Assembly (NCBI RefSeq): GCF_002932875.1
Contig: NZ_PSWS01000058.1
Location: forward strand, 124,001 to 188,000
DNA: 64,000 bases
Direction of reading: 5' to 3'
Source: Rathayibacter tritici
Lineage (GTDB): Bacteria > Actinomycetota > Actinomycetes > Actinomycetales > Microbacteriaceae
In this document: in pieces, positions 15,844 to 23,565 of the stretch
Position numbering within the stretch: the stretch's first letter is position 1
How the letters are laid out: each line of letters opens with the position of its first letter
Translations under genes and position numbers: made by a program
The notes under the pieces: generated by a model
Databases searched by the model: none
What the model was told of the DNA's origin: nothing
Seen by the model: only the letters and a program-made list of their open reading frames with translations

Positions 15844-17202
15844 ATGATGACCGATCCGATCACTCCCGGAGGCCTCCTGGGCGATCTCACGAGGACTCGA
15901 CCGGGGCGCTCCGCCAGGGCGTCGAGCTTCGATCAGACCGGCCGCAACCGGGACAACTGGATCGTGATGCCGGGGGAGGAGCGCACCCTCGCCGATCTCG
16001 AGGGTCCCGGTGCGATCACCCACATCTGGATGACGCAGTCCTGCCGCGTCCAGCCCGGTCCGGGGCAGATCGACCCGGCGGTCGTCGGCGTGCCGATGCT
16101 CGAGATCCACAATGCGCTCGGCGTGAGCTGGGAGGTCGTGGACCCCGACTACTACCGGAAGATCCTGCTCAAGATCTACTGGGATGACCAGGAGACCCCG
16201 AGCGTCGTCGCGCCCCTGGGCGACTTCTTCGGCCTGATGAACTCCCTCTCCGGCAGCTATGATTCCCTCCCGCTCTCGGTCTCCGCGAAGGAGCCGGAGC
16301 TGCACTCCTTCGGCGGGAGCGCCGCCTTCAACAGCTACTTCCGGATGCCGTTCGGCTCTCGCGCGCGCGTGGTCGTCGAGAACCAGAACGACATCCCCTA
16401 CCTCCAGTACTTCTACATCGACTACGAACTCTCGCCCGAGCCCCTGCCGGAGGACACCGTCTACTTCCACGCACACTGGCGGCGAGCGCTCCCCAACGTT
16501 GGCTGGGGTCCTGATCTGCAAGCGAACAGCATCGAGACGACGGTCGCGAACCTGACCGGCGAGGACAACTACGTCGCCCTCGAGACCGAAGGTCGCGGCC
16601 ACTACGTCGGCTGCACCCTCGCGGTCCGTCACTTCCAGGGCTCCTGGTGGGGTGAGGGCGACGACATGATCTTCATCGATGACGACACCTGGCCGCCGAG
16701 CCTGCACGGCACCGGGATGGAGGACTACTTCGGTCATGCCTGGGGAATGCAGCGCAACGCGTATCAGTTCAACGGCACGATCGTGCACGAAGAGGACGTC
16801 CCCGGGTTCCACCACAGTTACCGGTTCCACCTGGTCGACCCGATCCGCTTCGAGAAGCGCATCAAGGTCACCTTCGAGCACGGGCACGGCAACCATCTCT
16901 CGGACGACTGGTCCTCGACCGCGTACTGGTACCAGACACTGCCCTCGCCGATCCTCGAGGTTCCGCCTGTCGAGGAGCGGCTCCCACTGCGACCCGTCGA
17001 CCGGGTGATCACGAGCGAGCTCCCGGCCCTCAACGACGAGCAGCGGGCAGCGCGGGAGGCGGCCTCGGAACGGATGAAGCACTTCACCTCCGCCCGCGAC
17101 GCCCTCCGTGAGGAGCGCCGTGCGCAGATCGACGACTGGGAACGCGGGAACCGCGAGCAGGCCGCGCAGATCCGCCGGCGCTACGACGGAGGACGCGCGT
17201 GA
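15844..17202 (+). CDS. Glycoside hydrolase family 172 (DUF2961) protein
   Basis: A 452-residue protein without signal peptide, so cytoplasmic. It matches GH172/DUF2961: GPGAITHIWMT, APLGDFFG, MPFGSRARVVVENQ and the hallmark LHGTGMEDYFGHAWG. Two Glu residues about 22 apart (271 in WWGEGDD, 293 in GMEDYF) fit the catalytic pair described for this family. Known members act on alpha-D-fructofuranosides, difructose dianhydride I/inulobiose, or D-arabinofuranosides. Two adjacent ATGs (15844, 15847) follow AGGAAGGA; the second has the better spacing. The stop overlaps the GH32 start. The GH32 neighbour argues for a fructoside substrate (inference). Confidence 0.9.
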   Translation: MMTDPITPGGLLGDLTRTRPGRSARASSFDQTGRNRDNWIVMPGEERTLADLEGPGAITHIWMTQSCRVQPGPGQIDPAVVGVPMLEIHNALGVSWEVVDPDYYRKILLKIYWDDQETPSVVAPLGDFFGLMNSLSGSYDSLPLSVSAKEPELHSFGGSAAFNSYFRMPFGSRARVVVENQNDIPYLQYFYIDYELSPEPLPEDTVYFHAHWRRALPNVGWGPDLQANSIETTVANLTGEDNYVALETEGRGHYVGCTLAVRHFQGSWWGEGDDMIFIDDDTWPPSLHGTGMEDYFGHAWGMQRNAYQFNGTIVHEEDVPGFHHSYRFHLVDPIRFEKRIKVTFEHGHGNHLSDDWSSTAYWYQTLPSPILEVPPVEERLPLRPVDRVITSELPALNDEQRAAREAASERMKHFTSARDALREERRAQIDDWERGNREQAAQIRRRYDGGRA

Positions 17203-18437
17203 CCCGCCCGCGGATCCACTTCACTGCCGAGACCGGGTGGATCAATGACCCGCACGGGATCACCTTCCACGACGGCGAGTACCACCTCTTCCACCAGTAC
17301 GTCCCGGACAGCACGGTGTGGGCCCCGAACTGCCACTGGGGACACGCGGTCGGACCGGACTTGCTGCACTGGGACCGCCGACCCGTCGCCCTCGCGCCCG
17401 GCGATGGGGACGACGGAATCTGGACCGGCAGTCTCGTCGATCAACCCGACGGAGCGGTCATCCTTTACACCTCGACCGTCCAGCCCGACCTCGGCCGGGG
17501 CCGCATCCGCATCGCCCGTGCGACGGACGGATCCTGGGATCACTGGGAGAAGGGCGCTGTCCTGCTCGAAACCCCCGACGACCTCGACCTGATCGCCTTC
17601 CGCGACCCGTTCATCATCCGAGAGGGCAAGAGCTGGCGCATGGTCGTCGGCGCCGGTACCGCGGACGGGGATGCCCTCGCCGTCACCTACACCTCGACAG
17701 ACCTGCAGGACTGGACCTTCGACGGCGTCGCCGCACGACGCAACACAGCGGAACGGGAACCCGTCTGGGTCGGTGCACTCTGGGAGTGCCCGCAGATCAT
17801 CGAGGTCGACGGGCGCCACGTCCTGGTCAGCTCGGTCTGGGATGACGACGTGCTCTACTACGCGGGCTACGGCGTCGGCAGTTACGCGAACGGCCGCTTC
17901 GACGCGGATACCTGGGGGAGGCTGAGCTTCGGCGAGTCCTACTACGCCCCGTCCTTCTTCCGCGATGCCGACGGCCGGCCGTGCTTGATGTTCTGGATGC
18001 GTGGCGTCGAGGACGGGGACGTCGGCTGGAGCAGCGCACTCAGCGTCCCGCACGTCCTGGAGATCCGCGACGGCAGCCTCGTCACCACCGCCCACCCGTC
18101 GCTCGAGGCAGCTCGAGCCGGTCGGGCGGATCTGAGTCGGATCGCAGGGCAGGTCGTCGACCTGGAATGGACGCCGGGCGGGATCGGCGAGCGGATCGAC
18201 CTCCTCAACGCCGGTGAACGAGTCGCCGCTCTGATTCGGACCGAAGACTCCATCGTGCTCGAACGAACGGGCGAGGAGACCTGGAGCGCACCGCATGCCG
18301 GTGGCACGGTCAGGATCATCCTCGACGGCCCCGTCCTCGAGGCGATCACGTCTGCTGGAGTACTCGGCGGCGCCGTGTCACCGGTGACAGCAGCGACCGT
18401 CAACGAGGAGACGGTGTCTGCTTACTTCTTGGAGTAA
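17199..18437 (+). CDS. Glycoside hydrolase family 32 (intracellular beta-fructofuranosidase-like)
   Basis: A 412-residue protein with all three GH32 motifs: nucleophile Asp17 in WINDPHG, transition-state stabiliser Asp136 in FRDP, and acid/base Glu196 in WECP. No signal peptide, so it acts in the cytoplasm on imported sucrose, inulo- or levan-oligosaccharides. The start is a GTG overlapping the GH172 stop (GTGA) and preceded by GGAGGA. It is somewhat short at the C-terminal beta-sandwich relative to typical GH32 enzymes. With GH172 it could degrade mixed alpha/beta fructofuranosides to fructose. Confidence 0.93.
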   Translation: MTRPRIHFTAETGWINDPHGITFHDGEYHLFHQYVPDSTVWAPNCHWGHAVGPDLLHWDRRPVALAPGDGDDGIWTGSLVDQPDGAVILYTSTVQPDLGRGRIRIARATDGSWDHWEKGAVLLETPDDLDLIAFRDPFIIREGKSWRMVVGAGTADGDALAVTYTSTDLQDWTFDGVAARRNTAEREPVWVGALWECPQIIEVDGRHVLVSSVWDDDVLYYAGYGVGSYANGRFDADTWGRLSFGESYYAPSFFRDADGRPCLMFWMRGVEDGDVGWSSALSVPHVLEIRDGSLVTTAHPSLEAARAGRADLSRIAGQVVDLEWTPGGIGERIDLLNAGERVAALIRTEDSIVLERTGEETWSAPHAGGTVRIILDGPVLEAITSAGVLGGAVSPVTAATVNEETVSAYFLE

Positions 18438-18443
18438 CCGAGC

Positions 18444-18483
18444 TCGGGCCGGGAGCACTGCGACAGCAGGACTCCCGGCCCGA
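18444..18483 (+). terminator. Stem-loop terminator after GH32
   Basis: TCGGGCCGGGAG (18444-18455) and CTCCCGGCCCGA (18472-18483) form a perfect 12-bp stem with a 16-base loop, starting 7 bases after the GH32 stop. No T-run follows. It closes the GH172-GH32 unit. Confidence 0.7.
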
Positions 18484-18647
18484 TCGTGCGGCACATTCTT
18501 GCGCACCAGCGCTGACCCTCCACGGTGAACTGGTCAGCACGAACTGACATAATGTGCATTATCGGAGTATGAGGAGCGACCGGATCAGAGCACTGGTCGA
18601 CGGCACGTGTCCGAGACGCCACGGGCGCCCATCACCCGCGGATCTGA

Positions 18648-19406
18648 TCAGCTAAAGTCCGAGATGTCGCCGACCAAGCGCGTGTTGTCCGCCGGGATCG
18701 GCTCGACCGCCGCCAGCGCGACCTCGGCCGCGAACTCCTGCACGTTGTAGAGCTTGCCCGCCGACTCGCGCCGCGAGCTGATCGCACCCGGGTTCGAGCG
18801 CTCCAGCAGCGTCGCTGTGATGGTTCCCTCGATCATGTCGCCGGACACGACGACAAAGCCGATTCCGCGCTCCGCGAGCTCGCCGATCCGCTCGCGCAGG
18901 GCGTCCTCGCCGGCCCGCTTCGACAGGGCGACAGGCTCGTACTCCGGCATCGTCGGAGTCGTGTGGATGAAGTGCGCCTGGTGGCTCGTCACGAACACGA
19001 CCCGTGAGCCCTCGCCGAGCAGCGGAAGAGCCGCGTCGAGCACGGCGAGCTGCGAGTCGCGATTGAGGACCATCGCGTAGTCCTCTCCTCTGTTGCTCTC
19101 CATGCCGCCGGAGGCGTTGAGCACCAGGATGTCGAGTCCGCCGTACTCCTGCTCGATGCGCGAGAAGAGCTGGGCGCGCGAGTCGGCGTCGGTGAGGTCG
19201 GCGCCGACCGCGATGGCGCTGCCGCCGGCCTCGACGATCTGCGCGACGAGCTTGTCGGCCCGGGGCGCCTTCGAGCGGTAGTTGACGACGACGCGGGCTC
19301 CTGCCTCGGCGAAGTAGCGGACCGTGTCGGCGCCGATGCCACGGGACGATCCGGTGACGAGGGCGCGCGTGCCGTCGAGGGAACCGGGTGCGAGGGGATT
19401 GGACAC
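18648..19406 (-). CDS. Short-chain dehydrogenase/reductase (SDR) family protein
   Basis: A 252-residue Rossmann protein with the cofactor motif TGSSRGIG and NASGG in place of NNAG. The Arg in NYRSKAP suggests NADP(H). The active-site region is unusual: Tyr in EYEPVALSK lies seven residues before Lys rather than four, and Val occupies the usual Tyr position. Either a small insertion shifts the tyrosine or the enzyme is catalytically altered. The gene stands alone between the fructan locus and the NfeD gene. Substrate unknown. Confidence 0.85.
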   Translation of the reverse strand: MSNPLAPGSLDGTRALVTGSSRGIGADTVRYFAEAGARVVVNYRSKAPRADKLVAQIVEAGGSAIAVGADLTDADSRAQLFSRIEQEYGGLDILVLNASGGMESNRGEDYAMVLNRDSQLAVLDAALPLLGEGSRVVFVTSHQAHFIHTTPTMPEYEPVALSKRAGEDALRERIGELAERGIGFVVVSGDMIEGTITATLLERSNPGAISSRRESAGKLYNVQEFAAEVALAAVEPIPADNTRLVGDISDFS

Positions 19407-19580
19407 GAGGTATTCCTCCAGGACGCCGACTCGGGGCCGGATCGGGCACGATAACGGGCCGCGGCCCGACCCCGAAGCCTACCAACCGCCCCGAGGCCAC
19501 GGAGCACACTCCGCTCTCAGGCCCTGTCCGGGGGGTGTTGCTAGCCTGCAACTGCTCGTCGAGGGGAAGGAGCACACAGC

Positions 19581-20048
19581 ATGGACGCTGTCACCCAGTA
19601 CGCGTGGATCCTCTGGCTCGCGCTGATCCTCATCTTCGTGATCATCGAGATGATCACCCTCGAGTTCACCTTCCTGATGCTGGCCGTCGGCAGCATCGGC
19701 GGCTTGCTCGTCGGCCTGGTCGGAGTTCCCTTCTGGATCCAGGTCCCCGTTGCTGCAATCCTCGCCGCGCTGCTGTTATTCACCGTGCGCCCTCCCCTTC
19801 TGCGCCTCCTCAAACGCGGAGGAGATCCCACCCCCAGCGGTGCGGACGCCCTCCTCGGCTTGGCCGGCAGCGTCGTCATCGCCGGCCCCGGCGCCGGCCA
19901 GGTCAAGCTCGCCAACGGCGAGACGTGGACCGTCCGTCTGTCCCCGCTCGTCCAGGACCGCACACTCGGAGTCGGCGAGAGAGTCGTCGTCACCGCCATC
20001 GAGGGCGCGACCGCGGTCGTCGTCCCCGCCGAAAGGAGCACTTCGTGA
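19581..20048 (+). CDS. NfeD-family membrane protein
   Basis: A 155-residue short NfeD protein. Two to three N-terminal helices (ILWLALILIFVIIEMITL, FLMLAVGSIGGLLVGLVG, VAAILAALLLFTV) precede a C-terminal OB-fold domain (ALLGLAGSVVIAGPGAGQVKLANGETWTVRL, GVGERVVVTAIEGATAVVVP). It overlaps the following SPFH gene by GTGA. Short NfeD proteins are known partners of stomatin-like proteins in membrane microdomains. AAGGAG lies upstream of the ATG. Confidence 0.9.
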   Translation: MDAVTQYAWILWLALILIFVIIEMITLEFTFLMLAVGSIGGLLVGLVGVPFWIQVPVAAILAALLLFTVRPPLLRLLKRGGDPTPSGADALLGLAGSVVIAGPGAGQVKLANGETWTVRLSPLVQDRTLGVGERVVVTAIEGATAVVVPAERSTS

Positions 20049-21004
20049 CACCCTCCTCCGTGGTGACGCTCGTCATCGTCGCTGCCGTCGTCCTCTTCGC
20101 GCTGGTCGTCCTGTTCCGGGCGGTCCGCATCATCCCTCAGGCCACCGCCGGTGTGGTTGAGCGGCTGGGCAAGTACCACAAGACTCTGCTGCCCGGCCTG
20201 AACCTCGTGGTGCCGTTCGTCGACCGGGTCCGCCCCCTGATCGACCTCCGCGAGCAGGTTGTCTCGTTCCCGCCGCAGCCCGTGATTACCGAGGACAATC
20301 TGGTGGTCTCGATCGACACGGTCGTCTACTTCCAGGTGACGGACGCGCGGGCCGCGACCTACGAGATCGCGAACTACCTCGGCGCGGTCGAGCAATTGAC
20401 CACCACCACCCTCCGCAACGTTGTCGGCGGCCTGAACCTCGAGGAGGCACTGACCTCCCGCGACAACATCAACGGCCAGCTGCGCATCGTCCTCGACGAG
20501 GCCACTGGTAAGTGGGGCATCCGGGTCGGACGCGTCGAGCTCAAGGCCATCGATCCGCCCCTCTCCATTCAGGACTCGATGGAGAAGCAGATGCGCGCCG
20601 AGCGCGACCGTCGCGCCGTGATCCTCACCGCTGAGGGCACGAAGCAGTCCCAGATCCTCAACGCGGAGGGACAGCGCCAGGCCGCCATCCTCGCAGCGGA
20701 GGGGCAGGCGAAAGCCGCGGTGCTGCGAGCCGAGGGTGAGGCGAAGGCGATCACGACGGTGTTTCACGCGATTCACGAGGGTCGCCCGGACAGCGAGCTC
20801 CTCGCCTACCAGTACCTTCAGACGCTGCCCAAGATTGCCGAGGGCAGTGCGAACAAGCTCTGGGTCATTCCGAGCGAGCTCACGGAGGCGCTCAAGGGCA
20901 TCGGAGGCGCGCTGGGCCAGCGTGGCCAGGCCGCCCCCGCGGTCCGGCCCCAGGACTCGCCGCAGGCGGGATCCGCGCCCACTCCCCCGCCGCCCGCCGT
21001 CTGA
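20045..21004 (+). CDS. SPFH/band 7 (stomatin, paraslipin-like) membrane protein
   Basis: A 319-residue protein with an N-terminal membrane helix (SVVTLVIVAAVVLFALVVLFRAV) and a band 7 domain (IIPQATAGVVERLGKYHKTLLPGLNLVVPFVD, DNLVVSIDTVVYFQVTD). A coiled-coil of AEGQRQAAILAAEGQAKAAVLRAEGEAKA follows, then a Pro-rich tail. The GTG start overlaps the NfeD stop. It presumably forms a membrane-scaffolding oligomer with NfeD. Confidence 0.93.
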   Translation: MTPSSVVTLVIVAAVVLFALVVLFRAVRIIPQATAGVVERLGKYHKTLLPGLNLVVPFVDRVRPLIDLREQVVSFPPQPVITEDNLVVSIDTVVYFQVTDARAATYEIANYLGAVEQLTTTTLRNVVGGLNLEEALTSRDNINGQLRIVLDEATGKWGIRVGRVELKAIDPPLSIQDSMEKQMRAERDRRAVILTAEGTKQSQILNAEGQRQAAILAAEGQAKAAVLRAEGEAKAITTVFHAIHEGRPDSELLAYQYLQTLPKIAEGSANKLWVIPSELTEALKGIGGALGQRGQAAPAVRPQDSPQAGSAPTPPPPAV

Positions 21005-21023
21005 TCCGCGCGAAGAGCCCGCA

Positions 21024-21537
21024 ATGCGCGCACCCGTGCGTCCCCTCGTCCTCAGCGGACCGACGCCCCGGGTGCTCGCGCATCGCGGATGTGGTCCGCC
21101 CGCCGAGGGCAACACGATTGCCGCCTTCGAGCGGGCTCTCGCCGCCGGCGCCGATCTGCTGGAGACCGACGCACGCGCCTCTCTCGAGCAGGCCCTCGCC
21201 TCCCTCCCCCATGCGCGCTTCAGCATCGACGTGAAGGCGGGCGACGCGGTCGTGCCGGTCGTCGCTGCAATCATGGGCGCCTCCGCCGCACGCCCTCCGT
21301 GGCATCGACGCGCTCCACGTGCCCGAGACCGCGGTCGGTTTGCGGGTCGCCCGACCGCGGATTCTCTCCCGGCTGCGGGCGACCGGCTGCGACATCCACC
21401 TTTGGACGATCAACGATCCAGAGCGGATGAGAGAACTCCTCGCACTCGGAGTCGACGCCCTCGTGACCGACCGCACCGACCTCGCCCGAGCGGCCGTCGA
21501 CACGCTCTCCGAAGCCACCCGCTCGCGGGCCGCCTGA
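21024..21537 (+). pseudogene. Glycerophosphodiester phosphodiesterase pseudogene (internal deletion plus frameshift)
   Basis: The ATG at 21024 opens a GDPD-family start (RVLAHRGCGPPAEGNTIAAFERALAAGADLLETDARAS). The frame then jumps directly to LEQALASLPHARFSIDVKAGDAVVPVVAAI; the stretch carrying the HDxxLxR catalytic region is missing. After about 21275 homology continues in another frame (ALRGIDALHVPETAVGLRVARPRILSRLRATG, IHLWTINDPERMRELLALGVDALVTDRTDLA) to a TGA at 21537. The gene thus has both an internal deletion of roughly 60 to 100 codons and a frameshift and cannot make an active enzyme. Confidence 0.85.
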
Positions 21538-21648
21538 GCCGTCGATTATGCCTCCGACCTGAGGATTCTCTGGCAAAGGCAGGGACGGGAAGACCACCTC
21601 CAGCTACGACGTTGACACTGGGGAATCACAGCGAGAGGAGACCACACA

Positions 21649-22014
21649 ATGGCAGATCGAAGCTTGCGAGGAATGCGGCTCGGATCCCAGAGCCTGCAGA
21701 GCGAAGAAGGCGTCGTCTTCTCCGCGCGATCGACCTACGAATACCACTGCGCGAACTGCGGCCACGACACCGACATGGTGTTCTCGGCCGACGCGGAAGC
21801 GCCAGAGACCTGGGAGTGCCGTTCCTGCGGCCACGAGGCCACTCTGATGGTGGACTCGAAGCCGGTCGTCGTGGACAAGGGCGAGCAAAAAGTTCCGCGC
21901 ACCCACTGGGACATGCTGCTCGAGCGGCGCACCCGTGCAGAGCTGGAGGAGCTGCTCGAGGAGCGGCTCGCCTACCTGCGGGCCCGGCGCGGCGAGCACA
22001 AGATCGGCGCCTAG
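21649..22014 (+). CDS. rbpA: RNA polymerase-binding protein RbpA
   Basis: A 121-residue protein matching actinobacterial RbpA. It has the N-terminal tail and core (MRLGSQSLQSEEGVVFSARSTYEYHCANCGH), a zinc-binding pair of CxxC knuckles (CANC, CRSC), and the C-terminal sigma-interaction domain (PRTHWDMLLERRTRAELEELLEERL). It stabilises sigma70-class holoenzyme and open complexes. GAGAGGAG precedes the ATG. It is convergent with lnt, 6 bases away. Confidence 0.97.
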   Translation: MADRSLRGMRLGSQSLQSEEGVVFSARSTYEYHCANCGHDTDMVFSADAEAPETWECRSCGHEATLMVDSKPVVVDKGEQKVPRTHWDMLLERRTRAELEELLEERLAYLRARRGEHKIGA

Positions 22015-22020
22015 CGCCGC

Positions 22021-23565
22021 TCAGCGGGAACGGCGGAGCGTCTCGCGAGTCCTGAGGACGAACGAGACCATGCCGACGAGACCAGCGGCCAGGAAGTACC
22101 AGCCCAGGTTTCGAGCCCACACCAGAGCCGGGGTCGTGGTGGAGGCGAGGGGAACCTCGTCCACCATGACACCCGGCTCGAACCATGTCAGAGAGTCGAT
22201 CGTTGTGCCGTCCGGACCGATGATCGCGCTCGTCCCGACGGTCGAGATGTTGACCACGCTCCGCCCGGTCTCGATGGCGCGCAGGCGTGCGATCGCCAGC
22301 TGCTGGACGCTCTCGTCGGTCCGGCCGAAGTCGGCGTTGTTGGTCTGTCCGAGGATGACCTGCGCACCCCCGTCGACCATCGCGTTCGTCAGCGCGTCGT
22401 CCGAAATGTCGAAGCAGATCGCGATACCGGCGAGCACGCCGTTCACATCGAAGACGTTGGGCCGGGTGCCGATCGAGTAGTCGCGGCTCACCAGGTCGAC
22501 CAGGTCGGGTGCGAACATCCGCCAGAACGCTCGGTCCGGCATGTACTCGGCGAAGGGGACCGGGTGCACCTTGTCGTACACCTGGGTGGCACCCTCCCCC
22601 GCCTTCCAGAGCAGCGAGCTGTTGTAGAAGACGTTGTCGGAGGGAGTGGTGATGGTGCCGATGATGAACGGCGCGTCCATCGTCCGGCTGAGGTAGTCGA
22701 GCACGGCGGCGGACTGGCGGTTGCGAGTCGGGTCGATGTCGACTCCGTTCTCGGGCCACACCACCATGTCGACGTCCTGGTCGAGGATCGGCAACGTCGC
22801 GGAAGTGTGATCCTCGAGGATCTGACCGCGATAGCTCTGCGAGAACAGCCCCGCGTCGGAGTCTCCCTGGACGGCGGCAATTCGCGTGGTGCCCTCGGTC
22901 GGCGCGGGCCAGGCGGGGAACACCAGAGCGACGATCGCGAAGCCCGCGACCGCACTCACCCGTGCGGGAGCCGGGACGGAGACCTCCCGGACCGCCTGCG
23001 CGAGCACGGCGGCGAGGAACGCCACCACGAAGCCCAGGCCGGCGAAGCCGATCCACGCCGCGAGACCAGCGAGCGGGCCGAGGGACTGCGAGATCGCCAG
23101 CCGTCCCCAGGAGAACCCTCCGTACGGCCAGACGTTCGTGGTCGTCTCCCGCCCGATCCAGAGCGCGGCGAGCAGGGCGGGGAGGCCGACCATGCGGCCG
23201 AGCGGACCCGTCCAGACGCGGTGGCCGCGCGTCGAGACGACCGCCATGAGCCCCGCAGCGAGAGCGAAGAAGATCGCCTGCAGGCCGGCGAGAGCCGCCC
23301 ACGGAACAGGTCCGAGGTAGAGGGTCAGCCATTCGATGTGGACACCCCAGAAGACGGCGCCGCCGACGAGGCCGACGAGGGCGCCGCTCCAGAAGCCGCG
23401 TCCCGCCAGGGCGAAGAGGATAGCCGCCGTACCCGCGATGGCGAGCGGCCAGATATCCGAGTCGGGGAAGCCGCGATCGAGCACGGCGCCGCCGAGGGCC
23501 GCGAGGGGCAACGCCACCCACAGGGGAACGGTCCGCCCGTCGGGCGGAGGGCCGACCGGCTTCAT
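22021..23565 (-). CDS. lnt: Apolipoprotein N-acyltransferase
   Basis: A 514-residue membrane enzyme with about seven helices and a C-terminal nitrilase-like domain. The catalytic triad is visible as Glu in WPENGVD, Lys in YDKVHPVPFAEY and Cys in AICFDISDD. It N-acylates lipoproteins, of which this window encodes several (for example at 13240 and 29443). The ATG overlaps the helY stop by four bases. The final 30 residues are helical and basic. Confidence 0.92.
   Translation of the reverse strand: MKPVGPPPDGRTVPLWVALPLAALGGAVLDRGFPDSDIWPLAIAGTAAILFALAGRGFWSGALVGLVGGAVFWGVHIEWLTLYLGPVPWAALAGLQAIFFALAAGLMAVVSTRGHRVWTGPLGRMVGLPALLAALWIGRETTTNVWPYGGFSWGRLAISQSLGPLAGLAAWIGFAGLGFVVAFLAAVLAQAVREVSVPAPARVSAVAGFAIVALVFPAWPAPTEGTTRIAAVQGDSDAGLFSQSYRGQILEDHTSATLPILDQDVDMVVWPENGVDIDPTRNRQSAAVLDYLSRTMDAPFIIGTITTPSDNVFYNSSLLWKAGEGATQVYDKVHPVPFAEYMPDRAFWRMFAPDLVDLVSRDYSIGTRPNVFDVNGVLAGIAICFDISDDALTNAMVDGGAQVILGQTNNADFGRTDESVQQLAIARLRAIETGRSVVNISTVGTSAIIGPDGTTIDSLTWFEPGVMVDEVPLASTTTPALVWARNLGWYFLAAGLVGMVSFVLRTRETLRRSR

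Noticed and set aside
15568-17082. Minus-strand open frame of 504 codons opposite GH172
   Set aside because: GH172 motifs on the plus strand are clear; the antisense product has no recognised motif.
21612-21617. TTGACA before rbpA as a -35 box
   Set aside because: A -10 box at proper spacing would overlap the ribosome binding site and none is recognisable.
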